This document shows, piece after piece, positions 42,164-51,318 of a stretch of DNA of 64,000 nt. The DNA is from Pedobacter sp. MC2016-24. GTDB lineage: Bacteria > Bacteroidota > Bacteroidia > Sphingobacteriales > Sphingobacteriaceae. The translations under genes were made by a program, and so were the position numbers. Location: assembly GCF_015223055.1 (NCBI RefSeq), contig NZ_JADFBX010000002.1, positions 434,001-498,000 of the forward strand. The letters run 5' to 3'. The number at the start of each line of letters is the position of its first letter. Positions within the stretch are counted from its first letter, which is position 1. The notes under the pieces are model-generated. The model was not told where the DNA came from. It saw only the letters and a program-made list of their open reading frames with translations, and did no database searches.

Positions 42164-43534
42164 ATGAAAAATAATATAAAAATATTTACTACAGGAATTT
42201 TCCTCCTTACTTTAATTCTCGGTTTTGCCGGATGTAAAGACTATTTGAATGCACCCCCAATAGATGCCATTACCAAAGGTGATGCATTAAAGGATGAGGC
42301 AGGAGTAGATGCGGTAATGACTGCCGCTTATAAAAAGCTAAATGATAATGTTCTTGGTGGCAAATATCAGGTGATATCCGAATTAATGGGTGACAATATC
42401 CAGGGGAATTTATTAAACGGGGATTTCGGCGAATTTTACGGGCGTAAATCTTCTGTATTTGGAACTTATAAAAAAGACTTCTATCTGGATACTTATCAAA
42501 GCATTTATAGAGCAAATACTGTTTTAGAAAACTTAAATGTTACTGCCGGTAGACATGATAATTTAGAAGGACAAGCACTATTCATTCGTGCTCTTTCCCA
42601 CTTTATATCAGTACGTCTTTTTGCGCAACCATACGGTTATACCCCAGATAATAGCCATTTAGGAGTACCTTTAAAGTTAAGTACGGAAATAAAACCAGGT
42701 GTACGTGCCACTGTTAAACAAGTGTATGATCAGATTATTGCTGACTTGAAAATTGCTGAAACCAAATTGCCGGGAGACAATGATGGATATGCCACTTCTT
42801 GGGCGGCTAAGGCTTTATTGGCCAGGGTGTATTTTTCAATGAATGATTTTACCAATGCATATAGCTACTCAAATGCTGTGATCAGCAGTGGCAAATTTCA
42901 GTTTGAATCTGATTATAGCAAACGTTTTTCATTAGGCTTGAGTACGGAAGCGATTTTCTCTATGGTCAATGCGCCGAATACTTACGATGCTGGAGGTGAA
43001 CTTAGAGGGCAGTTTCGATCGGATTTTAATTTGCCAACGCTTCGCTTTACACCAGCGACTTATGCCCTGGTAAATAATTCAAGTGATATACGGAAAGTAT
43101 GGTTTGATGTGGTTAAATATCCGGGTGAGATACCTACAACCAAATATAATAAGGATAGATTTAGTGTTCCGGTTTTACATCTTACAGAGATGAAATTGAT
43201 CAGGGCAGAATCAGCTGCCGAATTGAATAATAATTTAACTATCGCAGTCGGAGATATCAATGACATTTTGAATCGGGCTTATGCTGGGACTCGAAATATA
43301 CCTGCGAATTCTTCTGCAGCTTTAATCAAGACAAACGTGCGTTTACAACGCAGCATAGAAATGATTGCAGAAGGCGATAGGCTTTATGAAATTAAACGTA
43401 TTGGGGCGAAAGGTGAGAATGTAGACAGGCGTGGTGCGGTTTGGAATTGCCCAGGACTTGTATTGCAGTTTCCCCAGGAAGAGATTACCAGCGATAAGAA
43501 TTTTATACGTAATCCAGAAGGCGGTTGTAATTAG
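42164..43534 (+). CDS. susD: SusD-type starch/maltodextrin-binding lipoprotein
   Basis: A 456-residue lipoprotein with a lipobox FAGC (cysteine near 24) followed by KDYLNAPPIDAITKGDAL, the usual SusD/RagB start. A TPR-like helical core is visible (TYQSIYRANTVLENLNV near 110, SWAAKALLARVYFSMNDF near 210), as is the late helix IEMIAEGDRLYEIKRIGA. It forms the lid of the SusC transporter and helps capture maltooligosaccharides. Confidence 0.93.
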   Translation: MKNNIKIFTTGIFLLTLILGFAGCKDYLNAPPIDAITKGDALKDEAGVDAVMTAAYKKLNDNVLGGKYQVISELMGDNIQGNLLNGDFGEFYGRKSSVFGTYKKDFYLDTYQSIYRANTVLENLNVTAGRHDNLEGQALFIRALSHFISVRLFAQPYGYTPDNSHLGVPLKLSTEIKPGVRATVKQVYDQIIADLKIAETKLPGDNDGYATSWAAKALLARVYFSMNDFTNAYSYSNAVISSGKFQFESDYSKRFSLGLSTEAIFSMVNAPNTYDAGGELRGQFRSDFNLPTLRFTPATYALVNNSSDIRKVWFDVVKYPGEIPTTKYNKDRFSVPVLHLTEMKLIRAESAAELNNNLTIAVGDINDILNRAYAGTRNIPANSSAALIKTNVRLQRSIEMIAEGDRLYEIKRIGAKGENVDRRGAVWNCPGLVLQFPQEEITSDKNFIRNPEGGCN

Positions 43535-43557
43535 TGATTATCTTAAATTTTATAGAA

Positions 43558-44055
43558 ATGAAGAACTTAAAATATTTAATCCTGGCAATTTGCATGATTT
43601 CCCTGTGGGGCTGCAAACCAGAAAAATTTGCACCAATTACTACCGATATTAACGTAGTGAAGCAAATGCAAGGTACCTGGGCATTAAGCAAGGTTACTCA
43701 AATCGATCAGGATGCATCTACCAAAGGATTTCCTTACAAACAGGTAGACATCACATCGGTTTATCCATATACAGAACTGGTGTTTGCACTTGTTGGTGAC
43801 GGACAAGGCAACCCGACAACATTTACAATTACCCCAGGCAATTCACCTAAGATTGTGGATTTAACTTCTGGTACCTGGTCTGTTAATGATCCGATGGCGC
43901 CTACAACCATCGAGTTGAAAAACGGGACGGTGGTTAACACCTTGAGCGTAGGATCTTACTTAGGTCTGAAATCAGGAGTATTAACCATTAAAAAAGACAA
44001 GAAATTAAACGGCAAAGTCTTGTTGTCGTATCAATATGAATTCACTAAAAAGTAA
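43558..44055 (+). CDS. small lipoprotein of the starch locus (DUF5004-like)
   Basis: A 165-residue lipoprotein with signal MKNLKYLILAICMISLWGC (cysteine 19). The mature part begins KPEKFAPITTDINVVKQMQG and continues with a lipocalin-like pattern of beta strands (GTWALSKVTQID, TSGTWSVNDP, VLLSYQYEFTKK). I think it belongs to the DUF5004 group seen in Bacteroidota maltodextrin loci. The frame is open from 43534, but the signal peptide requires the ATG at 43558. Its position between susD and the SusE/F gene suggests an accessory surface role; no enzyme motif is present. Confidence 0.75.
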   Translation: MKNLKYLILAICMISLWGCKPEKFAPITTDINVVKQMQGTWALSKVTQIDQDASTKGFPYKQVDITSVYPYTELVFALVGDGQGNPTTFTITPGNSPKIVDLTSGTWSVNDPMAPTTIELKNGTVVNTLSVGSYLGLKSGVLTIKKDKKLNGKVLLSYQYEFTKK

Positions 44056-44061
44056 CCAGAT

Positions 44062-44838
44062 ATGAAAAAATTATTATTATCTATAATATGTAGTCTGACT
44101 GCCGTATTTGCATTTGGACAAGGTAAAGTTACTTTTAGTCCGGCTAGTTTTACCGCGGAAGATGAAGTAACGATAACATTAGACATTACAGGTACACCAT
44201 TGGTGGGGCAAACTGCAATTTATGTATGGGCCTTTTCTAATGATGGTGTAGGTGGTGGAAAAGATGCAACTACAAACGGACAATGGGGAGCTTCTTCAGA
44301 AAGCGCAAAGATGACCCTGGTATCTGCCAATATTTTTCAGTTTAAATTTGTGGCGACCACTTTATTTGGCCAAAGTCCGGCTGAGCTGATCAACTTTGGT
44401 TTCCTGGCAAAAACTAAAGACGGATCTAAACAAAGCCAGGATTTTAAGCCTTTTAAATTTGATCCATTGGTGTTTACACCTTCACAATTCCGTGTATTTC
44501 CTGCCAAATTTGATTATACCGATATGGCTACTGTTTACTTTCACCAGGATCTGGCAACAGATATTAACCTTCAGAGAATGTATAATGTGAAAGTGAATTT
44601 AACTTTTTACAATGAAGGAGGGATCGCAGTTGGTTCGAAAACTGCAATAGTAGCGAAGAAAGAGTCTACCGTATTGTATTCTTACGCATTTATACCAGAG
44701 CGTGTGATCACAATTCCTGCCGGAACTAAATTGGGCAAGTTTACTTACCAGTTTACCGGTAGTGTTAAGGATGCTAATGGACAGGACGTGACGACATCGG
44801 GTCCTGTGAATGAAGTGGTCTATACCGTGTTCAATTAA
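44062..44838 (+). CDS. exported beta-sandwich protein of the starch locus (DUF4961-like)
   Basis: A 258-residue protein with a cleavable signal peptide (MKKLLLSIICSLTAVFAFGQ) and no lipobox. The mature part consists of Ig-like strands (VTFSPASFTAEDEVTITLDI, LVGQTAIYVWAF), with many aromatic residues that could stack on sugars. It resembles the DUF4961 family, which I associate with SusC/D/E loci. It starts 6 nt after the preceding lipoprotein gene and ends 11 nt before the SusE/F gene. Function unknown; glycan binding is the simplest inference. Confidence 0.7.
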   Translation: MKKLLLSIICSLTAVFAFGQGKVTFSPASFTAEDEVTITLDITGTPLVGQTAIYVWAFSNDGVGGGKDATTNGQWGASSESAKMTLVSANIFQFKFVATTLFGQSPAELINFGFLAKTKDGSKQSQDFKPFKFDPLVFTPSQFRVFPAKFDYTDMATVYFHQDLATDINLQRMYNVKVNLTFYNEGGIAVGSKTAIVAKKESTVLYSYAFIPERVITIPAGTKLGKFTYQFTGSVKDANGQDVTTSGPVNEVVYTVFN

Positions 44839-44849
44839 ATATTAAAACG

Positions 44850-46316
44850 ATGAGACATAAAATATTAAACACACTGCTGGCACTTGTGGTATTCGCATTT
44901 GGGTGTAAGAAAACAAGTTTTGATGAAACTTCGAAAGGAGAGGCCTTAGGCACATTTACCATTTCAGCACCGGTAAATAATACCATGATGGTCTTAAATT
45001 CCGCTACGCCAAATAAAGCAATAAGCATCACCTGGGCGGCAGCTAAGCCAGGTGTAAGCACTGCACCAACATATAAATTTGTTGCGGCTTTAAAAACCGG
45101 AACTATTGATCAGCCAATTGTTGAATTTGCTGCCGACAACGGCGGTAAGTCAACCACTTTGACATTAACGCAAAAACAGCTGGATGATGCCTTAAAAGCA
45201 AAAGGCATCGCCGATGGTGCTAAAACGGATTTAATCTGGACGGTCGTTGCGGATAACGGTACATTGAAAGTAAATGGAGGGGTGTTTAACATCTCTGTAA
45301 CCCGCTTTGGTGATGGGGTGTCGAACTTCCTGCTTTACGGACCACTTTCAAGTTCTGATGTCATTACCATCAACCCAATTCTGACTTCTCAGACCCTGAA
45401 CTTCAAATGGCAGAAATCTTTTGCAGGTAAAACAGGTTCAAACGTAACTTATAAAGTGAAGTTTATCAAACCAGATGGAAATTTTAGTACGCCGCTGTTC
45501 CAATTTGTTTCTAATAACAGCGGTCTGGATTCTGCGCTAAACGTATCTTATAAGGATTTTGATGCGGCATTGACCGCCGCGGGCCTGGCCGATCAATCTG
45601 CAATCGCTACCTTGAAATGGAGTGTTGAAGCCACCTCTGGCACTTTTACCAAATTCTCTGACTACGTGAACGACATCTCAATTTTGAGAGATGTGAACTT
45701 ATATATGGTTGGTGATGCCAGTGAATTTGGATGGGATAATGCCACCCCAACTTATATGTACCGCGATCAGACCAACAGAAGTGCTTATACTTATACAGGT
45801 TATTTAAACGCAGGTGATTTTAAATTTATCAGTGTTGTTGGCAGCTGGGATACCCAATATGGTAACAATGGTACTGGGGGAGTGGCTTTAAAGGCAAAAG
45901 GGTCGGATCCTGACCCGGGTACTTATCATGTAACCACCGCAGGTTATTATACGGTGAAAATTGACATCAATGCGATGACTTTCTCTATCTCTCCGTATAA
46001 TGCTACAGGCGCAACCAATTATACCCTCATTTCATTGATTGGTGCTTTTAACGATTGGAATGCCGATCTGAAAATGACGAATACCACCGTTAACCCGCAC
46101 ATTTGGACGGTTACGAATAAGTTCACTGCCGATACTGAACTAAAATTCAGAGCAAATGGTGGCTGGGAAGTTAACTGGGGTGCTGCAGGTAACAATGTAA
46201 ATGGTAAATATGGTATTGGCTTACAGGATAATGCCAGTAACCTGATGGTAAAAGCAGGCACTTATAAAGTGATGTTCAATGACCTGACCAAAGCATACAT
46301 TTTCTACAGTAAATAA
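44850..46316 (+). CDS. SusE/SusF-type starch-binding outer-membrane lipoprotein
   Basis: A 488-residue lipoprotein (signal ending AFGC, cysteine near 19). Two SusE-type Ig-like N-terminal modules (about 35-155 and 160-275; KAISITWAAAKPGVS and QTLNFKWQKSF are their strand signatures) are followed by two starch-binding modules. These begin near 282 (LYMVGDASEFGWDNATPTYM) and near 388 (LISLIGAFNDWNADLKMTN), each with the Trp residues that stack on glucose rings. It would hold starch at the cell surface beside SusC/D. A pair of hairpins separates it from the following GH13 gene. Confidence 0.9.
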   Translation: MRHKILNTLLALVVFAFGCKKTSFDETSKGEALGTFTISAPVNNTMMVLNSATPNKAISITWAAAKPGVSTAPTYKFVAALKTGTIDQPIVEFAADNGGKSTTLTLTQKQLDDALKAKGIADGAKTDLIWTVVADNGTLKVNGGVFNISVTRFGDGVSNFLLYGPLSSSDVITINPILTSQTLNFKWQKSFAGKTGSNVTYKVKFIKPDGNFSTPLFQFVSNNSGLDSALNVSYKDFDAALTAAGLADQSAIATLKWSVEATSGTFTKFSDYVNDISILRDVNLYMVGDASEFGWDNATPTYMYRDQTNRSAYTYTGYLNAGDFKFISVVGSWDTQYGNNGTGGVALKAKGSDPDPGTYHVTTAGYYTVKIDINAMTFSISPYNATGATNYTLISLIGAFNDWNADLKMTNTTVNPHIWTVTNKFTADTELKFRANGGWEVNWGAAGNNVNGKYGIGLQDNASNLMVKAGTYKVMFNDLTKAYIFYSK

Positions 46317-46320
46317 GCGA

Positions 46321-46391
46321 GAGGGGGGCAGCTCCTCAAAAATCTATTTATAACGGAGATCTCTTGTACTACTCCATAGTCAGGAGATCTC
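46321..46391 (+). promoter_or_regulatory. two intercistronic hairpins between the SusE/F gene and the SusA-like gene
   Basis: Hairpin one: GAGGGG (46321-46326) with CTCCTC (46332-46337), starting 5 nt after the stop. Hairpin two: the self-complementary octamer GAGATCTC occurs at 46356-46363 and 46384-46391, and an inner stem ACTA/TAGT (46368-46371, 46377-46380) closes the loop. A T-rich stretch follows. They may act as a partial terminator or as an mRNA end stabiliser that sets surface proteins apart from enzymes. Confidence 0.5.
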
Positions 46392-46450
46392 TTCTTAACT
46401 TATTTCCAATAAACATTAAGCATTTATTTAGCACGTAACCGACGATTAAC

Positions 46451-48298
46451 ATGAGAAAACTACTCCTTGCCATTTGCTTTATCATTGCTGCATCTTGTGT
46501 CCAGGCGCAAAAATTAGAACGAATTGAACCCATGAACTGGTGGGTTGGGATGCACAATCCTAAACTTCAGTTATTGGTGCATGGAGAGAATATTGCTTTG
46601 TTGCAACCTCAGTTAAATTACCCAGGTGTTACCTTGACTAAGGTCAATAAAGTGGAAAATCCCAACTATCTTTTCCTGGATCTGGAAATTTCAAAAGATA
46701 CCAAAGCGGGTACGTTTCCTATCCAGTTTGTACTGAATGGAAAAAAGAAATTGCAATATGATTATGAACTAAAAAACCGGGATCAATCGGCCAGTCGGAT
46801 ACAATCGGTAACCAGTGCCGATTTGATTTATCTGCTTATGCCAGATCGTTTCGCCAATGGCGATAAAAAGAATGACATCGTGAAAGGTATGCGTGAAATA
46901 AAGCTCAACAGAGATTCGATGTATTACCGACACGGCGGTGATATTCAGGGTTTAATTGGCAAATTGGATTACCTGAAAGACCTTGGTGTAACCGCCGTTT
47001 GGATGACTCCGGAAATTGAAAATGACATGGTGCACGCATCCTATCATGGTTATGCTGCAACAGACCATTACAAAATTGATCCACGGTATGGTACGCTTGA
47101 TCTGTATAAAAAGTATGTAGATGAAGCGCATAAAAGAGGATTGAAAGTAGTAAAAGATATTGTACACAACCATATGGGCAGCACCCATTGGTTTTTCCTG
47201 GATATGCCAATGAAAGACTGGGTAAACCAATGGCCGGTATATACCCAGACCAGCTATCGTGATGAGCCGGTCATGGATCCATATACTTCGGAAGCGGATA
47301 AAAAGAAAATGCTGGATGGCTGGTTTGTCCCAACAATGCCGGATTTCAATCACCGCAATCCTTTTGTGCAAACTTACATCACGCAAAACCACATCTGGTG
47401 GGTAGAATATGCTGGGATTGATGGCCTAAGATTAGATACTTATCCGTACAACGATCCGGAATACATGAAAGACTGGTATCAAAAAATCCATGCAGAGTTT
47501 CCCACATTATCTGTATTTGGTGAGACCCTGGTGCATAGTGCTGCGGCACAAGCCTATTTTACGGGTGGTAATACCGTAAACCGTGGTTTTGATACCGAGC
47601 TTCCGGGTGTTACCGATGCGGTAATTAAAGACGCAATCTATGAAGCGCTGAACGGCAAAAATGGCTGGGCAGATGGGGTATTCAGATTGTATTCTACTGT
47701 TGCGCAGGATTTCCTTTATAAACATGCAGATCAAAATGTGATTTTTATGGATAACCATGATATGAGTCGTTTTTATTCCATGATCAATGAAGATTTTGAC
47801 AGATTTAAATCCGGTATGTCAATTTTATTGACCATGCGTGGTATCCCACAAATATATTATGGTACAGAAATCCTGATGAAAAACTACTCCAACCCCGATG
47901 GTTTGGTACGTTCAGATTTCCCAGGGGGCTGGCCGGAAGACAAAGTGAATAAATTTACAGCGGCTGGTAGAACTGAAAAGGAAAATGAAGCTTTCAATTT
48001 TGTAAAAACCCTGGCCAATTACCGTAAAAACAGCACGGCTTTAAAAACAGGTAAACTGATGCAGTATGTACCGGAACATGGAATCTATACATATTTCAGA
48101 TATACAGCCAATCACAACAAAACCGTGATGGTTATTGTTAACAATGAAGACCAGGCTAAAACGCTGGACAGCTCAAGATTTGAAGAAAGTATAAAAAATG
48201 CAACTTCTGCAACGAATATCATCACCAATCAAAAACTAAATACCTTAAAAACCATCGCTGTTCCTGCAAAAACAACCCTGGTACTTGAACTTAATTAA
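46451..48298 (+). CDS. periplasmic GH13 neopullulanase/cyclomaltodextrinase (SusA-like)
   Basis: A 615-residue alpha-amylase-family enzyme with a cleavable signal peptide (about 19 residues, ending VQAQ). The N-terminal cyclomaltodextrinase-type beta domain (about 22-115) precedes the catalytic barrel. Catalytic residues: nucleophile Asp329 in GLRLDTYPYND, acid/base Glu358 in VFGETLVHS, and Asp437 in DNHDMSRF. The early barrel motif DRFANGDKKND is that of SusA-type neopullulanases. It should cut imported maltooligosaccharides to short products in the periplasm. The beta-phosphoglucomutase gene begins 1 nt after its stop. Confidence 0.93.
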   Translation: MRKLLLAICFIIAASCVQAQKLERIEPMNWWVGMHNPKLQLLVHGENIALLQPQLNYPGVTLTKVNKVENPNYLFLDLEISKDTKAGTFPIQFVLNGKKKLQYDYELKNRDQSASRIQSVTSADLIYLLMPDRFANGDKKNDIVKGMREIKLNRDSMYYRHGGDIQGLIGKLDYLKDLGVTAVWMTPEIENDMVHASYHGYAATDHYKIDPRYGTLDLYKKYVDEAHKRGLKVVKDIVHNHMGSTHWFFLDMPMKDWVNQWPVYTQTSYRDEPVMDPYTSEADKKKMLDGWFVPTMPDFNHRNPFVQTYITQNHIWWVEYAGIDGLRLDTYPYNDPEYMKDWYQKIHAEFPTLSVFGETLVHSAAAQAYFTGGNTVNRGFDTELPGVTDAVIKDAIYEALNGKNGWADGVFRLYSTVAQDFLYKHADQNVIFMDNHDMSRFYSMINEDFDRFKSGMSILLTMRGIPQIYYGTEILMKNYSNPDGLVRSDFPGGWPEDKVNKFTAAGRTEKENEAFNFVKTLANYRKNSTALKTGKLMQYVPEHGIYTYFRYTANHNKTVMVIVNNEDQAKTLDSSRFEESIKNATSATNIITNQKLNTLKTIAVPAKTTLVLELN

Positions 48299-48299
48299 A

Positions 48300-48965
48300 A
48301 TGGACAACGTTATAAAACACATCGCTTGTATTTTCGACCTTGATGGTGTATTGGTAGATACTGCTGTTTACCACTATCAGGCCTGGAAGCAATTGGCAAA
48401 CACGCTGGGCTTTGACTTTACACATGCCCAGAACGAGCAACTGAAAGGGGTAAACCGGATGCGGTCACTCGATATGATCCTGTCCTGGGGTGGCATTGAA
48501 AAAACGGCAGAGGAAAAAGAAGAGCTGGCCAATCTGAAAAACTCCTGGTATGTAGCCATGATCAGTAAAATGACTACGGATGAAGTATTGCCGGGTTCGC
48601 TAAAGCTATTGCAGGATTTAAAAGTTGCAGGTGCTAAAATTGCTTTGGGATCAGCCAGTAAAAACTCTGCACTAATCCTAGAACGTACCGAACTGGCTCA
48701 TTTTTTTGACGCCATTGTGGATGGTAATGCTGTTAGCACTTCTAAACCTGATCCTGAAGTGTTTTTAAAAGCAGCAGAATTGCTTGGGGCTAAAAATACA
48801 ACTTGCGTAGTTTTTGAAGATGCCCTTGCAGGTGTACAGGCTGCCATAGCGGGAGAGATGAAAGTGGTAGGTGTAGGTGAGGCAGAAAACCTGCCCGGAG
48901 CAAATGTATGGGTTAAGAACCTGTCGGAAATAAATGTTGCTGAAATATCAGCATTGATTAATTAG
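48300..48965 (+). CDS. pgmB: beta-phosphoglucomutase
   Basis: A 221-residue HAD-family mutase that converts beta-glucose-1-phosphate to glucose-6-phosphate. Motif I CIFDLDGVLVDTAVYHYQAW holds the aspartyl nucleophile and the acid/base Asp. The cap domain contains GVNRMRSLDMIL near 47, and the late motifs are ALGSASKNS near 117 and FEDALAGVQAAIAG near 170. I chose the ATG at 48300, 1 nt after the upstream stop, over an overlapping ATG at 48285. The neighbouring GH65 phosphorylase makes exactly its substrate. Confidence 0.95.
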   Translation: MDNVIKHIACIFDLDGVLVDTAVYHYQAWKQLANTLGFDFTHAQNEQLKGVNRMRSLDMILSWGGIEKTAEEKEELANLKNSWYVAMISKMTTDEVLPGSLKLLQDLKVAGAKIALGSASKNSALILERTELAHFFDAIVDGNAVSTSKPDPEVFLKAAELLGAKNTTCVVFEDALAGVQAAIAGEMKVVGVGEAENLPGANVWVKNLSEINVAEISALIN

Positions 48966-49005
48966 TTGAATAAGGAATAGCAGTATTGCTCATAAAGATT
49001 ATCAG

Positions 49006-51318
49006 ATGAAGAATTACATCATAGCAGACGAGTGGAATATTATAGAAAGTGGTTTTGATGCGCACTTAAATAAAATATCAGAAAGTTTATTCAGTATTGG
49101 AAATGGCCGGATGGGGCAGCGGGCAAATTTTGAAGAAAGTTACTCTGGAGAAACTTTACAGGGAAATTATGTTGCGGGAGTGTATTATCCTGATAAAACA
49201 CGCGTAGGCTGGTGGAAAAATGGATATCCGGAATATTTTGCAAAGGTATTAAATGCGATCAATTGGATCGGTTTGCATATTGTAATTGAAGGGGAAACCC
49301 TGGATTTGGCCAAGACTAAGGTTAGCGATTTTAAGCGTGTGCTGGATATGAAAGCCGGTGTACTAATCCGTACTTTTACCGCTGAACTGAACAGTGGAAA
49401 AAAGGTTAAAGTGCAAGCAACGCGCTTGTACAGTATTGCCGACGATGAAATTTCTGCTTTACACTATCACCTTACTGCTTTAAACTTCGATGGAACAATT
49501 GAAATTGCTGCATTTATAGATGGGGATGTAAAAAACCAGGATGCAAACTACGACGAAAAGTTTTGGGATGAAGTAACGCAAAAGCAGGAAAAAAGTACAG
49601 ATTACCTGGTCTTGAGAACTAAAAAGACAGAATTTGAAGTGTGTACTGCGAGCAATACAACCATTTTTGTAAATGGTAACCTGCAAAATCTGAAATCCGG
49701 AGCTCGTGATAAATATTTAGAAAAAACAGCAACTTTCAGTGTAAAACAAGACAGTACTGTTGAGATCTATAAAATTGTAGCTACGATTTCTTCTCAAAAC
49801 TATGAGAAAACGGAATTGCTGGATGCTGCCAAAACCAGTGTCAATAAGGCAATTGCAAAAGGCTTTAAAACCTTGCTAGCAGAACAAGCAGAAGCCTGGG
49901 CTACCAAATGGCAGGATAGCGATATCGTGATTGATGGCGATGTGGCTGCACAGCAAGCCATCCGCTTTAACATTTTTCAGTTAAATCAAACTTATACAGG
50001 TAAAGATGCCCGTTTAAATATAGGCCCGAAAGGTTTTACCGGTGAAAAATACGGAGGTTCTACTTATTGGGATACCGAAGCTTACTGCATTCCGTTTTAC
50101 TTGTCTACCTCTCCGGAAGACGTGGCCAAGAACTTACTGATTTATCGTTATAAACAATTGGACAAAGCGATAGAGAATGCACAGAAATTAGGCTTCAACA
50201 AAGGCGCAGCTTTGTACCCTATGGTGACCATGAACGGCGAAGAATGCCACAATGAATGGGAAATTACTTTTGAGGAAATCCACCGCAATGGTGCGATCGC
50301 TTTCGCCATTTTTAACTATATCCGTTATACCGGAAACCAGGCCTACCTTGCTGAATATGGCCTGGAAGTACTGATCGGTATCGCGCGTTTCTGGAAACAG
50401 CGTGTGAACTGGAGCGCAGATAAGAACCAGTATGTCATGCTGGGGGTAACTGGTCCGAATGAATACGAAAACAACATCAACAACAACTGGTATACCAATA
50501 AACTGGCCTCCTGGTGTTTAACCTATGCCATCGAAGCAACTGAAATTGTAAAAGTAACAGCTCCGGATCAATACGCACGTATTCAGGCTAAAATCAGTTT
50601 AGACGAAGCCACAGAGTTTGCCGAGTGGACAGACATCGCAGAAAATATGTATTATCCATACGATGAAAAAGCAGCTGTTTTTTTACAACAGGACGGATAT
50701 ATGGATAAGGAGCAGATTCTGGTAAAAGACCTGCCGGCTTCAGAACGCCCATTAAATCAGAAATGGAGCTGGGACAGGATTTTACGTTCTTGTTTTATTA
50801 AACAGGCCGATGTGTTGCAGGGGATGTATTTCTTTGAAGATGAGTTTGATCAGGAAACACTGCAAAGAAACTTTACCTTTTATGAAAACCGTACGGTACA
50901 TGAAAGCTCTCTGTCACCATGTGTGCACAGCATCCTGGCTGCAAAGTTAAATGATGAAGAAAAGGCTTACGAATTTTACCTGCGTACAGCACGCCTTGAT
51001 CTGGACGATTACAACAACGATACAGAAGACGGTCTGCACATCACGTCTATGGCCGGTACCTGGATGAGTATTGTAGAAGGTTTTGCGGGAATGCGCGTAC
51101 GCAACGGGCAGTTGAAATTTAACCCTTTCTTACCCAAAAACTGGACTTCCTTCTCCTTTACGGTAGGTTTTAGGGGCGTTGCGCTGAAAGTAAGTATTGC
51201 TGCGGGACAGATCACCATTATAAACCATAGCGGAGAAACAGTAACAATCGGTATATTTAATGAACTTCATCAAATTACGCCAGGTGAACAGGTGATTACT
51301 TATCAGGAATTGGTATGA
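49006..51318 (+). CDS. GH65 maltose phosphorylase
   Basis: A 770-residue cytoplasmic enzyme without a signal peptide that splits maltose with phosphate into glucose and beta-glucose-1-phosphate. An N-terminal beta-sandwich (about 1-270) is followed by an (alpha/alpha)6 barrel with the substrate motif KYGGSTYWDTEAYCIPFYL near 350 and the general acid Glu486 in TGPNEYENNINNNWYTN. A C-terminal beta domain follows. Trehalose or kojibiose phosphorylases share this fold, but the maltodextrin neighbours and pgmB make maltose the best choice. Its stop overlaps the next start by 4 nt. Confidence 0.93.
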   Translation: MKNYIIADEWNIIESGFDAHLNKISESLFSIGNGRMGQRANFEESYSGETLQGNYVAGVYYPDKTRVGWWKNGYPEYFAKVLNAINWIGLHIVIEGETLDLAKTKVSDFKRVLDMKAGVLIRTFTAELNSGKKVKVQATRLYSIADDEISALHYHLTALNFDGTIEIAAFIDGDVKNQDANYDEKFWDEVTQKQEKSTDYLVLRTKKTEFEVCTASNTTIFVNGNLQNLKSGARDKYLEKTATFSVKQDSTVEIYKIVATISSQNYEKTELLDAAKTSVNKAIAKGFKTLLAEQAEAWATKWQDSDIVIDGDVAAQQAIRFNIFQLNQTYTGKDARLNIGPKGFTGEKYGGSTYWDTEAYCIPFYLSTSPEDVAKNLLIYRYKQLDKAIENAQKLGFNKGAALYPMVTMNGEECHNEWEITFEEIHRNGAIAFAIFNYIRYTGNQAYLAEYGLEVLIGIARFWKQRVNWSADKNQYVMLGVTGPNEYENNINNNWYTNKLASWCLTYAIEATEIVKVTAPDQYARIQAKISLDEATEFAEWTDIAENMYYPYDEKAAVFLQQDGYMDKEQILVKDLPASERPLNQKWSWDRILRSCFIKQADVLQGMYFFEDEFDQETLQRNFTFYENRTVHESSLSPCVHSILAAKLNDEEKAYEFYLRTARLDLDDYNNDTEDGLHITSMAGTWMSIVEGFAGMRVRNGQLKFNPFLPKNWTSFSFTVGFRGVALKVSIAAGQITIINHSGETVTIGIFNELHQITPGEQVITYQELV

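Noticed and set aside
46952..47392. 146-codon minus-strand frame inside the SusA-like GH13 gene
   Set aside because: It lies opposite conserved catalytic-barrel sequence and has no signal, domain or upstream promoter.
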